Shown: positions 10,733-22,145, numbered from the stretch's first letter. The stretch is DNA of 64,000 nt from Maniola hyperantus (GCF_902806685.2 NC_048539.1:10676501-10740500); one strand, 5' to 3'. Notes: generated by a model from the letters alone, not told the origin. Program-made: numbers and translations.

Positions 10733-13182
10733 ACATCTACTTATATTCATTTTTAAAGTGTTTATTTATAACTACTTTGGATGTCGCTTTAATATTCTAG
10801 GAGTGAAATGAGAAAATGTCTCGGATACAAAAGGAAAACAATTATAATTCTCAGCACAGTGAACAGTGGAAAAAGGATTTATATAAATTGCTAGGAGTCA
10901 GACGTGATGACGATACTGGATTATTTCCTTCTATTTGTATAAAATGTTTTAGCTAAATAAAACGTGATTGTTTAGCGAAACAGATTATGCTCAAGGCACA
11001 TTGGCGTATATTTTCAAAAATGCAAACTGCGCACTATTGTATGTTTCTTTTAGTGATGTACTAATGTGTTGCCTTTATCTTCCTCTTGAGTAGAATAGCC
11101 TCATATCATAGCTGTTTTGAGAGAACGTATCAGAAATATTAAATACTTACCTATAATGCACACCTGATAAGGTGTGCATGGTCCCATATACCTAACCCGA
11201 TTTCAGCGTCAGACTGGGTATCTTGAGCTGATTTCCCCCTTCATTAAACAAAATAGGGTATTTGCAAGTCTTCCATCTTAGAGACTTAATATGTCCAAGT
11301 CTCTTGTAAGGATTTCCGCAAAACACGGTCTATTCTAAGCCTTTCAGTAAAGAAAATGAACCAAGTATATAGGTTTACCTACTGCTCTATGATGTAATTC
11401 CTAACATTATGATGTGTGTGACGGAGTAGTGTAACCTAGGCCTAAGAAACATCACTTACGAATCAAACCATAAGTTAAAAAGCTCATATATAATTTTTTT
11501 GTTATATTATTGACTTTTGATGTAGGTAAAGCTACAATTAATAAAAAGACTTTAATGGAAACGTTCACGCCAAAGTTTGTTAGCCAAACCATCATAAGTA
11601 AGAAATTATGTAAATGCAATTAGACTTGTATCTTTTTGAATGTGTTGTTTGTTCACTGTTCGAAAATGAAAGAACCACGAAAATTAATGGTTTCGACTTT
11701 CGTGATCACTGGCTGCTTGGAAATAGCTTTCGCTTTCCACGGCACACAGGCCGCACGAAAAATATTACCAAACCTACGTAATATGTAGGCCATGAATAGC
11801 TTGGTGTCAGGGTTATTTATACAGAGTTCACATTTGTTGGGGAAAAGGGTTAATCAAATTCCCGCGCCACTCTATTGAAAAATCGTGTAGCTCACAGTCA
11901 GTCACTACGATCATTTATTTACAACCTAAGATAACCTAAAAAATATTTTTTTTTAATTCATTTTGATAGAAGATGGTTTTTAAGTATGATGATAATAATT
12001 GTTACCTACCTACAATAGTGTAATGTGATACCTACCTACTGAATTTTTAGTTAAATTAAAAGCTGGATGACGTGCACTGGCTTTGCACAAATGACGTTTA
12101 ATATCCTGAAAATCTCTTCCGAGAGAAACTTCATTTTAATGAAAATCTGTTCAGGACTACCTATTTGAAATAAGTAAGTTCTTCATCATCTATTTTGTGA
12201 TGAACTGAATTTGCGAAACTGTTAAGAGTCATGTTGTGGTAATAAAAGTCTTCACAAACACTTGTATATTACGCGCAAAACAAGCAATTTGAACACAAGG
12301 CGTATTACTGCACATTGCAAAAACAAATCTCGAGGCTTGTGTTTTTAATCTATCAGCGCAAACTGTCATGTTGCAACTTCAGATTGGACTTCTTGTTTTG
12401 CGATCACTGTACCTACCTACCTTGTAAAGTGTACCTACGTCGTAGGAATCACGGAAGAGACAATATGAATAAGAAAGTAATTAACTCCATAATATTGTTA
12501 AGTAGGTACCTACTTATATTATCTGGGAGTTGGAACATTATGTCTAGTCTTTGTTTACACAAAAGCATAGTCGTTCAAGTTTTTTTATTTTTCTTTTTGG
12601 TTTAAAACTACCATAACTTAGTTGATTATGTAACTGAAACTTCCTCTGCAATTAAGTGTTTGTAAACCGTATTTTTGTTGCTAGCTTACAAAAGAAAAAC
12701 GATAAATGTGGGGAATCGCGAAAGTTAATGGTTATGGCCTTGGTTATCAACATTGCTTAGGGATAGCTTTTGCTTTCAATCGTACAATAGGGTATTGAAA
12801 AATTTTACCTACCTTTTACCAAACCTACGTAATTTACTGCCCCATGAATGGTGCTACGTCAAGGTTGCTTGTAACTACACCTCAAATCTATAGGGAATCA
12901 ATGATATATGATGACACTTACCTTAATAATACGAGTGGTAATTACAAAGAATCCATTATATCGGATCCATAATAATGCTGTTTTGAAATTGTTATTGTTA
13001 TTATAGTTTTTATAGTTACTTTTTTTTAAAGCATGATAATCATTCTAGTTACTTACCTAATGATAACACTGCTCCAACTTTGATATGATGAAAACCTAGG
13101 TCTTTGGCCTAAGCTTTGCTTGTGTTGCGTTATATTCGATGACAAATCATCACCAAAAATCTACTTACCAGATCTCCATACT
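10733..13182. other. Gene-free stretch with diverged internal duplication
   Basis: No gene is visible. Around 11,660-11,840 and 12,700-12,890 the same motif order appears twice: CGAAA.TTAATGG, GGAAATAGCTTTCGCTTTC against GGGATAGCTTTTGCTTTC, ACCAAACCTACGTAAT, then CATGAATGG/AG. This points to an old ~190-bp duplication about 1 kb apart. A 96-codon frame at 12315-12605 looks like chance sequence. Confidence 0.4.
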
Positions 13183-13470
13183 TACTAATAATATTAAAAA
13201 TGCGAAAGTGTGTCTGTCTGTCGTTTTATTGGGTTTTCACGGCTCATCCGTTTAACCGATTTTAATGATAGATTGCATCCCGGGAAAGGACGTAGTCTTT
13301 AGGTCCCGTAAAATCAAAGAGTTCTCACGGGATTTAAAAAAAAACATTAATCCGCATAAAAGAAGTTACGGGCATCATCTACGTGGCGCAGAGATAGCTT
13401 GCATCCTGAAGACGGCCATTTTTTATTCCGGATAATCGAAGAGTTCTCACGGGACATCTTAACCACTAGG
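13183..13470 (-). repeat. Dispersed repeat family A, minus copy with internal repeat
   Basis: GAAAGTGTGTCTGTCTGTCG, CACGGCTCATCCGTTTAACC, GCATCCCGGGAAAGGACGTA and GAGTTCTCACGGGAT are visible. The GAGTTCTCACGGGA block occurs twice (13317 and 13440), as in the copy at 7188. The element ends beside a short tRNA-like scrap (CTTAACCACTAGGCTACCGC). Confidence 0.6.
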
Positions 13471-13544
13471 CTACCGCCGCCGGCTTATCTACATAGCTGT
13501 CTGTATAGTTTATCTTACACAAATTCTCCACAGCAGAGTTGGTA

Positions 13545-13715
13545 AAGAAACAGAGTGCTAGTTTCTTTTAAGGCCAATTTAGCACTACATCCAAGTGGTG
13601 GCGTGTAGGTTACGTACATTATGAATGGGTGGCCTTCATCTGGGGCTCGGGAAGAGGGTGGCATAGCTGTCGGCGATAAAGTAGGCAACCATACGAGAAT
13701 TTTGGCTGTTCACAA
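13545..13715 (+). repeat. Direct repeat, first copy (~165 bp)
   Basis: This block runs from AACAGAGTGCTAG through TTTAGCACTACATCCAAGTG, TACGTACATTATGAATGGGT and GGGGCTCGGGAAGAGGGTGG to GCGATAAAGTAGGCAACC. It recurs at 14103-14275 with few differences. A much more diverged relative may be present at 28090-28275 (GAGAGGGGGTGGCGTAG, TCATGCGATAAA). There is no coding. The family is unknown. Confidence 0.6.
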
Positions 13716-14102
13716 AAATGTCGTGGAGTATTAGTTATAGAAATCTTCTCTGAAAGACACTTTGGTGAAACCTTAATGAAAATCAGTTCAGGACTACTTC
13801 TTTGAAATAAGCGCTTAGACAAACCTAACGGGTTGATCCGGGCTGTTTGTGCGAGTATAAAAAATTTGACTGTGGTAAGGAAAGTCTTTCACAACCACTC
13901 ATAGAACCTTGTAGCACAGAATAAATTAATTATTACTACACTCCATACAAGCGGACTAATTTAATTACCTACCTATTATGTACTACTACTGGAACACCGG
14001 CCTGTCACGTGATTTGTTAGTGCGCTGTGCGGGTACCTAACGGTAGGACTGAGGTCTGAACCAAGCCAATCAAGCGGGACAATAATATAGTATCCGCTAT
14101 AC

Positions 14103-14275
14103 GTAAGTAAACAGAGTGCTAACTAGCGTTTCTATTAAGGCTAATTTAGCACTACATCCAAGTGGCGGCCGTGTAGGTTACGTACATTATGAATGGGTGG
14201 CCTTCATTTGGGGCTCGGGAAGAGGGTGGCGTAGATGTGTGCGATAAAGTAAGCAACTATACGAGTGTTCTGGCA
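14103..14275 (+). repeat. Direct repeat, second copy
   Basis: It lies 558 bp downstream of the first copy in the same orientation. Core blocks such as TACGTACATTATGAATGGGT and GGCTCGGGAAGAGGGTGGC are the same in both. The two copies could be remnants of a tandem or LTR-like pair, but I see no target-site duplication. Confidence 0.6.
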
Positions 14276-14411
14276 GGATAGCTTTTATCGCGTCGTTTTT
14301 GCCCGAATCAATCTCCTCGTGACGTTCATGCAATAAAAGTGGTGATAAATTAACGTACGATTTATGCAATAAGGTAACTGTCGTCAGAGATCAGAGAGAA
14401 TATCTATCTAG

Positions 14412-14622
14412 CTTGTACTAACACGTGACTTCGTCCGCGTGGACTACACAAATTTTAAATCCCCTACTATTTTTCCAAAAATCCTTTCTTAGTGCATACC
14501 TACCTACTTATTACAAAGAACATACCCTCCAAGTTGTGTCTATAGGACCAGCGGTTTAGGCTGTGCATTGATATATAAGTCAGTCAGTCAGTCAGGACTT
14601 TGAATTTTATATATACAGATAA
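14412..14622 (+). repeat. Dispersed repeat family B (CGTGGACTACACAAA type)
   Basis: It reads GTGACTTCGTCCGCGTGGAC, TACACAAATTTTAAATCCCC, AAAAATCCTTTCTTAGTGCA, AGCGGTTTAGGCTGTGCATT and (AGTC)n, ending near TATATATACAGA. Other copies are at 26477 (-), 34428 (-), 48056 (-), 51783 (+) and 57510 (-). Confidence 0.6.
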
Positions 14623-14974
14623 TATACCTCCATAATTAGGTACTTTTCACATACATAAACACAAACTTAGCAATTCATGAGATATTTAGGGGTGTATTTT
14701 TGAATCCTATTTTAGTCCATACACTTTAGACTGGATTTATCGGGTGTGTTTGAGTTAAAATTCATGGTAGACTTTACAGCGTCTCTTCCAACTATACTCT
14801 ATCCACGGAGAGAAGTTAGTATCTCTCTCTGATACGTAATCCCGTACAAATAACAAATAAAAAACTCAGTAGGCGTTAACTATTTTGAGGCACCGACCAA
14901 TCACAAACGAAACTATGTTTTCGAATTGAATTTCACATGTTTTTTTTAACATTTTCTAATTGAATTTCGAGTGT
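14623..14974. other. Unassigned DNA
   Basis: I see no gene or repeat. Confidence 0.4.
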
Positions 14975-15417
14975 TTTTAGGGTTCCGTACCACAAAAGGA
15001 AAAACGGAACCCTTATATGATCACTTTGTTGTCTGTCTGTCGTCTGTCGGTCTGTCAAGAAACCTAGAGGGTACTTCCCGTTGACCTATAATCATGAAAT
15101 TCGGCAGGTAGGTAGGTCTTATATCAGATATTCGGGGAAAAATCTGAAAACCGTGAATTTGTGGTTACATCACACAAAAAAAATTAAATTGTGGTCATGA
15201 ACTAATAATTAGTATTTTAAATTTTCGAAGTAAGATGACTAAGTATATCAAATGGGGTATCATATAAAAGGTATTTGCCTGTGCATTCTAAAACAGATTT
15301 TCATTTAATTTTATGCATCATAGTTTTTGAATTATCGTACAAAATGTCGAAAAAATACGACTGTAGTACGGAACCCTCGTTGCGCGAGCCTGACTCGCAC
15401 TTGGCCGGTTTTTTTCC
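14975..15417 (+). repeat. Dispersed repeat family D, full-length copy
   Basis: It begins TTTAGGGTTCCGTACCACAA. It includes a TCTGTCTGTC run, GTTGACCTATAATCATGAAA, the GGTTACATCACAC block and GGGGTATCATATAAAAGG. It ends TAGTACGGAACCCTCGTTGC with GACTCGCACTTGGCCGGTTT. This is a good reference copy. The 85-codon frame at 15275-15532 is a by-product. Confidence 0.7.
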
Positions 15418-15945
15418 TCCTTCCAGGCCAAACCAGAGACAATTGAGAATTCATAAATTTTTAATTTGGCTCTGCTGGGAATCGAACCCAGAGACTCCTA
15501 CTTATAACATCACACCACATAATGTATTCTAAAAAGTATTAAATTAATATTCTTTAGCCTAGTGGATGAACCTTTATAATGGATTTTCTATTAGTATTAT
15601 TTTTAGATTTAGATAAATAATAACAAAACTATTTATTTACTAGGTATGCTAATAAATAAAATAGCTTATTCAAAAATCACTCGAGCATGGTAATTAAAAT
15701 ACTATTTACTTACTTTAACGAGTTGGAAATAACCTCTAGGTGTACCGAATCAGTTTTAGAACTTTCTGGTGGGACTATCTACCGGGAATAGATAAATTAA
15801 CACATTAAATGAGATCGCAAGCAATCTAAATTTCCGTTTCAAAAGTTTAACAGCATTTAATGTAATTTTGCAGTGTTAATTTTTTTATTTCAGCACCGCC
15901 GAAAGTTTTAACTAAAATATTTAATTCCAGTTGAAAGGGCAGAGT

Positions 15946-16551
15946 TTTTAGGGTTCCGTACCCAAATGGTAAATGGAGCCCTATTTATGTCACTCTGCTG
16001 TCTGTCTGTCTGCCCGCATGTTACGGGTCTCTAGCTCGTTGACAAAAATGAGTTATAAAACGTTGACTCGGCTCCTATACAATATGAAAAAGGAGCCACA
16101 GAAAATTCTTGGCCATTAGCTTGTGTTGTGGGGTATCATTGTCTAGAGCTCATTGGTATTGGTTGGTAGATCACTGGTGTGATAAGGTCGCCCTTTGTTT
16201 TTAAGCATATATGTATTTTTTTATTATTTGTCATAGTTTTAAGCAATAGAGATGTTTTAAATTAGATTAAATTAATTATTATTATTATGAAAAGAGGAGC
16301 CGCCAAATTCGTTAGTGTTAACTTTTAGACCATTGCGACGGGGTCTATCTCAAAAACTAACCTAGTTAGGAATATGAACTTCCAGTAGGTATATTATACA
16401 TAACATAGACATACTGAATATAGTATATGGTACACTATATACTTTATTTAAACAACAATAAATAAAGAAGTTTGTAAGCTGTGACCAAAAAAAAAATTAT
16501 GTACGGAACCTTAAAAGAGCGATGACCAACTCGCACTTGGCCGGTTTTTTA
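15946..16551 (+). repeat. Dispersed repeat family D, long variant
   Basis: It begins TTTAGGGTTCCGTACCCAAA and ends CTCGCACTTGGCCGGTTTTT. The interior differs from the 14975 copy (CTAGCTCGTTGACAAAAATG, GAAAAGGAGCCACAGAAAAT). It is therefore either a subfamily or a copy with an internal replacement. Confidence 0.55.
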
Positions 16552-16927
16552 CGCTACGTTGATTACTCGGCAGGCTATGAAACTTGAATCAGGTTATTAA
16601 AACTTGAAATGTACATGAATTCATCCCTCTACGGAAAAGTATAACTCGAAATTTAAGCAACGAACTCGGAGTGTCTTGTTTGTAAATTTTTAATTTGCAT
16701 CGCTTTTAAAATGCTTCTGATGTTTTGAATAATTAAAATTAATGGTATGAAAATGACAAAGGTTGTATTTTGTTGGGGAATTTTCTTTTCATCTGTGGTG
16801 TTGCTTTGTGGTAAATAGACTTCTATTTACCATTCGCATACCTATATTTAGCATAGCCGCTCAACCTCCAGAAGGTACAAGATGGAATGGCTCATTTTTC
16901 AGTATAGACAAACATTATCTTTGTAAT

Positions 16928-17135
16928 GATTACCGTGACTTCATCTGCGTGGATTTAGGTTTTTAAAAATCCCGTGGAAACTCCTTAATTTTTCAAGATT
17001 TTTCTTGAAACTGGTAGCCTATGTCACTCGAATCACGTCCATCGGTTGCTCCGTTGCCACGTAATTAAGGGACAAACCGACAAACCAATAAACCAACAAA
17101 CAATTACAAATGCCTTCACAATATGGGTATAATTA
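16928..17135 (+). repeat. Dispersed repeat family A, A' subtype
   Basis: It reads ACCGTGACTTCATCTGCGTG, GATTTAGGTTTTTAAAAATC, then GTAGCCTATGTCACTC and a tail of ACAAACCGACAAACCAATAA-type repeats, ending in ATGGGTAT. The CAACAAAC-rich tail separates this subtype (also at 28900 and 56988) from copies with a GACAGACAGACA tail. Confidence 0.6.
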
Positions 17136-17580
17136 TAGTGACGGATAGTGATGCCGTAACGAATGAAAATTTAAGAGAGAAAAGAGTGTTTCGGCAAATG
17201 AAATAATATTACGTACATTACTAATTGTTGACTTGTTTTCATAAGAACAGACATTATGCCGCGCTTTAATTGCTTACGGCTTGACTTTGAAGTCTGCTTT
17301 GAACTTGTATTGTACAGTGAGCCACACATAATAGTTGTAAGCGTATATTCATTATAAACGATATTAAGCCTTATGATGTCTATTATCCAGGCCCTTAAGG
17401 TTATATTTGTATAGCGGAGTCTGTACCCTGGTGTAACCACATCGGCCCACTCAGTCTTGTTTCTTTGATAAGTACTTCGCGTATAATTATGAAAATTGTA
17501 TTTGCATTTTCACAAAGAGTTTAAGAAACAAATTCAACCCGAGGTTGTGCCCCTAAGATATTCTATTTGAATTTACCTAA

Positions 17581-18228
17581 TTAATATTGACACCACTGTG
17601 CCATCAGCACAGATGTCCGTGTGGAAAAGAGGTTGATAAATTTGGAATCCACGGACTCTCTTGCCAAAGGAGCTCCGGTAGGCTGTTTAGGCATGGCTCT
17701 CTTAACGATACAATTAAAAGAGCTCTTGCCACCATAAATATTCCTGCGCTCATTGAGCCGGCAGGGATTAGTCGGGATGATGGCAAGAGACCTGATGGAT
17801 TGACGCTGGTTCCCTGGGAACGGGGACGGGCGCTAATGTGGGACGCAACTTGCGTTGACACATTGGCCCCGTGTCATATCAGGAAGACAGCATCAAGACC
17901 GGGAGCCGCAGCAGAAACAGCTGAAAACGGCAAGCGGCGCAAGTATGCCTCTCTTATAGAGAGTTACATTTTTGTGCCGTTTGCCGTGGAGACCCTGGGG
18001 CCATGGAATCTTAGTGCTAAAAATTTTTTACGAGACATTTCACCGCGATTAATAGCCTCAACTGGTGACAGAAGGGCTGGCTCATTTTTTGCGCAGCGGA
18101 TCAGCCTGGCTGTCCAGCGCGGAAATGCAGCCAGTATTCTTGGCACCATTCCACGCGGTCATGATTTATATAGTAATTAGATAAGGCTAGCTTTAAGTTT
18201 TATTGTATTAAAAAAAAAAAAAAAAATA
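17581..18228 (+). pseudogene. 5'-truncated retroelement, C-terminal nuclease-like ORF plus poly(A)
   Basis: An open frame of about 197 codons runs from just after an in-frame stop at 17578 to the TAG at 18178-18180. It has no ATG at its left edge and looks cut off at the 5' end. It shows a zinc-finger-like block C-x-C-GKEVDKFGIHGLSC, followed by GKRPDGLTLVPW and LMWDATCVDTLA. The last two could be the acidic core of a PD-(D/E)xK restriction-like endonuclease. The end reads AQRISLAVQRGNAASILG. After a short 3' UTR comes a run of about 16 A (from 18211). A Cys/His knuckle followed by such a nuclease downstream of a reverse transcriptase is typical of R2/NeSL/HERO-type elements, and I have seen similar frames in invertebrate retroelements. 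The polymerase itself is absent. The frame is intact, so the insertion is probably young, but it cannot act alone. Confidence 0.6.
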
Positions 18229-18385
18229 TTGTAAATTAAAATGGTGGTCTGTTTTTAAGAAATAGACAGTACATTATATACTTAAGTAGTTAATACAATA
18301 ATTACTAAGTTATTTCTTCTTTCTACTTAATTAAACCCGACATTGTAGAAAAAATTATTAAACCCACTTCTTTTATAAGCTAACT

Positions 18386-19337
18386 AGCTGATCCCCGCGG
18401 CTTCGCCCGCGTAGATTTAGGTTTTTAAAGATCCCGTATAGCCTATGTCACTCAAGAATAATGTAGCTTTCTACTGGTGAAAGAATTTTTAAAATCGGTT
18501 CAGTAGTTCTAAAGATTACCCCCTACAAACAAACTTAACGACATTACCTCTTTATATAATATAGCTGATCCCCGCGGCTTCGCCCGCGTAGATTTAGGTT
18601 TTTAAAGATCCCGTATAGCCTATGTCACTCAGGAATAATGTAGCTTTCTACTGGTGAAAGAATTTTTAAAATCGGTTCAGTAGTTCTAAAGATTACCCCC
18701 TACAAACAAACTTAACGACATTACCTCTTTATATAATACAACGGGCCGTGCAGCAGAAATCGTAATATTTTAATTTCGCCATAACTTCAAAACCAAACGT
18801 CCAATTTTAATCATTCAAAGACCAAATATTATCTCCATAAACTGTTCTTAGTGATGAAATCATTTATTTTGATAAGGATTAATAGCATGAGTAAAATAAA
18901 CGCGTTTAAATGTAGTCCAAAAAAAATTCAAGATTTTTAAATAAAAAAATGGTTGCTGTGCCTCACTCGACATAGATGGGTATAGTGTGTCGCGGACTTT
19001 TTTGTAGATATTTATAAGATCTACAATCAATTAGAACATTTTATGGTTCTATCTTTTATAGTTTAGGCAGCGTACGCAAAATAAGTAACTTTTCTGGTTG
19101 ATTTTTTGCACCTTGTGTCCGAAAAACCCAAATATCTTACGGAACCCTATTTTTTTCCAAAATAAAATATAGCCTATGTTACTCGTGGATAATGTAGCTT
19201 TCGAATGGTGAAAGAATTTTTAAAATCGGTCCAGTAGTTTTTGAGCCTATTCAGTACAAACAAACAAACAAACAAACAAACAAACAAACAAACAAACAAA
19301 CAAACAAAGTTTTCCTCTTTATAATATTAGTGTAGAT
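18386..19337 (+). repeat. Composite dispersed repeat (family C) with tandem duplicate
   Basis: Two units, 18386-18562 and 18563-18739 (177 bp each), follow one another. They start AGCTGATCCCCGCGGCTTCG and differ at only one or two bases (CACTCAAGAA versus CACTCAGGAA). A non-repeated interior (AACGGGCCGTGCAGCAGAAA, CGCGTTTAAATGTAGTCC, CAGCGTACGCAAAATAAGTA) follows. A diverged third head comes next (TATAGCCTATGTTACTCGTG, AATCGGTCCAGTAGTTTTTG), then a CAAA microsatellite and TATAATATTAGTGTAGAT. There is no coding. It is probably a moth non-LTR or non-autonomous element. Confidence 0.6.
19257..19309 (+). repeat. (CAAA)n microsatellite
   Basis: About thirteen near-perfect CAAA units form part of the 3' tail of the family C element. 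Confidence 0.9.
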
Positions 19338-19832
19338 ATGGCAATGTTTCAAAAAGCTAGGCAAAATGCCTAGCAGGATGATAACTAGCAATAGCACAGC
19401 TAAGACATCTCAATTCTCAACTGAATTATTTTTTCCATGTACCTTAGTGCCAACGCATACAGATGGGGTGAAGAGGAACTAAATATTTTTGTTAACAACC
19501 TAAACTCAACTTTATACTCTTAGATATACGATTGGGATACCCTATTAGTAGTCGACCCATAACGTGGCATGTTTCGGTCCCATTCCGAGAACGATTAGCT
19601 CGAATACTTCCGTAATCTTAAAACCTCGTTTCCCTTGTCCTCTAGATATTAATCCGATATACGTTGTACTTCACGAACGACTTAATTGAATGTCCGTTCT
19701 CGGGACCACTAGACTTTGGGGACTTTAATTAATATTCTAGTGTGGAACTGCCTAGTCTAAGTACATAACGCAGACAAAGATGAGACGCCTACCTAAGATA
19801 CAGTACGACAAGGCTCTCTTGGCACTTGAATG

Positions 19833-19891
19833 ACATTGACAGGGGGGCATATACGCCCCCCTGTCAATGTTCTACAACTATAGTTGTAGAA
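19833..19891. repeat. Two adjacent perfect palindromes
   Basis: Palindrome 1 has 16-bp arms (19833-19848, ACATTGACAGGGGGGC, and 19855-19870) with a six-base loop ATATAC. Palindrome 2 (19870-19891) is loopless, with TTCTACAACTA followed by its exact complement. They touch without a gap. Confidence 0.85.
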
Positions 19892-20039
19892 CAAACGCTG
19901 CCAGCAAATTAAATCTCAATTTTACGGAATATATTGAAAATGTCAATATCGAAAATTGAGTAGGTAAGTTTTATCTAGTTTTAACTGAATGAGAAATTGG
20001 GAAAGCCGTCCCTGTTTCCAATCAGAACATCATCATGAA

Positions 20040-20247
20040 CACATTTTAATTTTTTTTGTGATGTAACCACAAATTCACGGTTTTGGATTTTTCCCCTTAC
20101 GTGTGCTATAAGACTTACCTATCTACCTAATTTCATGATTCTAGGTCAACGGGAATTACCGTCTAGGTTTCTTGACAGACAGACAGACAACGAAGCTATC
20201 CTAAAAAGGTTCTGTTTTACTTTATGAGGTACGGAACCCTAAAAACT
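20040..20247 (-). repeat. Dispersed repeat family D, 5' half, minus copy
   Basis: Read from the right, it gives TTTTTAGGGTTCCGTACCTC, a GTCTGTCTGTCTGTCAAG run, GTTGACCTAGAATCATGAAA and the GGTTACATCACAAAAA block. The 3' half with TTGGCCGG is missing. Confidence 0.6.
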
Positions 20248-20884
20248 AAAGAAAAATGTCTGGTGTGTGATCACTGATCTGATAAAGGACGAGCACAAGC
20301 ACAGTGTTGGTTTCCCGCAGAGCAACGTGTATAAGTTCAGTCAAATACATGGCTCTTGTAGGTACTTAATTCCAAACTTCGGCAGGAATTTCTAATAGAT
20401 TGACACTTTACTGAGATAAATAGCAGTACGACCAATAGGTACAAGTTGGTGGAGACAATATCGCCGGCAATATCCACAACACAGTTGGCAGTTAGACATC
20501 CAAATGTTGTTTGTTTCGAATTTGTGTTCAAGTGAAACCGAGATAATAGTTTCCTTACATGTACGCTTAGATAAATTAACAGAGTATCAACTGTTATCAC
20601 TCTTTAGAACTTCTATTTCTGTCTAGTTTAGAATGAAACTTACTACTCTGTAGATATCGAAATACTTTTTAGATAAGGTTGCGTTGGATGTTTAATTACC
20701 TATCACTAAAACGAATCTAAACAATTGAACGTAAAAATTACAGATTGAAGATATCATCTAAACCACCGCAACGAGGCAGGGTGCCCTTTTATTGGATGTT
20801 AGCTTTTTTCGCCAAACTCAAAGTCTTGTGGCTTAGTGGGCTAATTAATTATTATTGCGATTGCTTATTTCTAGCAGTTGAACA
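20248..20884. other. Unassigned DNA
   Basis: An 87-codon minus frame at 20337-20600 has no recognisable domain. I support no gene here. Confidence 0.4.
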
Positions 20885-21125
20885 GTTTTTAGGGTTCTGT
20901 ACCTCAAAAGGAAAAAAGGAACCCTTTGTTGTCTGTTTGTCTGTCTGTCTGTCAAGAAACCTATAGGGTACTTCCCATTGACCTAGAATCATGAAATTTG
21001 GCAGGAAGGTATCTAGGTCTTATATAGCAGACATGGGGGGGAAAAATCTGAAAACCGTGAATTTGTGGTTACATCACAAGAAAATAAATTGAAATGTGTT
21101 CATGAACAAATATTGCTATTTTCAA
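20885..21125 (+). repeat. Dispersed repeat family D, 5' half
   Basis: GTTTTTAGGGTTCTGTACCT, a TCTGTCTGTC run, CATGAAATTTGGCAGGAAGG and GTGGTTACATCACAAGAAAA are present. The 3' half is missing. It faces the minus copy at 20040 as a half-element in inverted orientation about 640 bp away. Confidence 0.6.
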
Positions 21126-21510
21126 CTATTTTCAACTTGGAACAGTTGTTTTTGGTCTTTGCGTGAAGCTTTTTGACATAGAACCATCAGCACATTATGT
21201 ACAAGAAGTATCACGAGAGTCCTTTAAACAAAAAGGCATTGTAATTCATCCCGAGTATTATTTAGTACCTAATAAGATGTAATATGATAAATAATCACAA
21301 AGATAAGTAGCGCAATTAGGCGGGTTAACAGATAGCCCGGTGATATACGAAGCAATTAGCCATTTACAGGCCAGATCCAATTAGTGTTGTTACCTGCACT
21401 GGCGACCGAATTAAATGGATTATTATATCAAATCACGTCGCGTTCCAAATTATTTACTTCATTTTCAACCCTCTGATTTTTAATACAAATACAAACGCTA
21501 CCATCCGCCT

Positions 21511-21600
21511 ATACCGCTTCCATCTTAGACTACATCATCACTACCAGCAGGTGAGATCGCAGTCAAGGGCTAGGCTTGTATCTGAATAAAAAATAAAAAT
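21511..21600 (+). mobile_element. SINE2 3'-end fragment
   Basis: It reads ATACCGCTTCCATCTTAGAC, TACATCATCACTACCAGCAG and GTGAGATCGCAGTCAAGGGC, ending in an AATAAAAAATAAAAAT tail. It lies tail to tail with the minus-strand SINE2 that starts at 21605. Confidence 0.65.
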
Positions 21601-21604
21601 AAAA

Positions 21605-21897
21605 AACAAGCTAGCCCTAGCCTGCGATTTCACCTGGTGGCACGTGATGATGTAAGTAGTTAACTTGGACGGCGTATGGCAGTTTTATTAACACTATATC
21701 ATACTGGAACGCTAAATCGCTTGGCAGCTCGGCTTTGCCGGTAGGATGGTAACTAGTCACGCCCGAACCCTCCTTAACAGACCAAATCAGATACAATTCA
21801 GTTATTATACATTCCAAAATTACTCTTGCCGCGACTCGAACTCGGGACCTCCCGCTTGTAAGACCACAGCGCTCACCGCTGCGCCAGGGAGATCGTC
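21605..21897 (-). mobile_element. tRNA-derived SINE (SINE2), near full length
   Basis: On the minus strand the head reads CTCCCTGGCGCAGCGGTGAG (A box) and GTCCCGAGTTCGAGTCGCGG (B box), as in a tRNA gene. The body follows: GGCGTGACTAGTTACCATCC, TACCGGCAAAGCCGAGCTGC, CAAGCGATTTAGCGTTCCAG, ATCATCACGTGCCACCAGGT, then an AT-rich tail. Partial copies are at 9428, 21511, 35179 and 50765. The tRNA head is promoter sequence and not a working tRNA. Confidence 0.75.
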
Positions 21898-22145
21898 AAA
21901 TCGTGCCTTCTCTAATACGGGACACAGTTACGGCGATTACGCACTGCACTTAGGTCATCCGAGTTCTATCTGTCATCCGTGAAAATACCAGCGATTATAA
22001 TATACGACATATGTCATAAGCTCCCATACAAAACAAAAAGGAACGTATTTTCACGAACTCAGATCGGATGAGTGCGTAACCGCGTTAGGAATAGAATAGA
22101 ATAGAATCAGTATGGCCGCGAACCGTCGTATTTCACCGCACTGCA

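Noticed and set aside
21830..21897. tRNA gene on the minus strand
   Set aside because: It is the head of the SINE2 element that continues to 21605.
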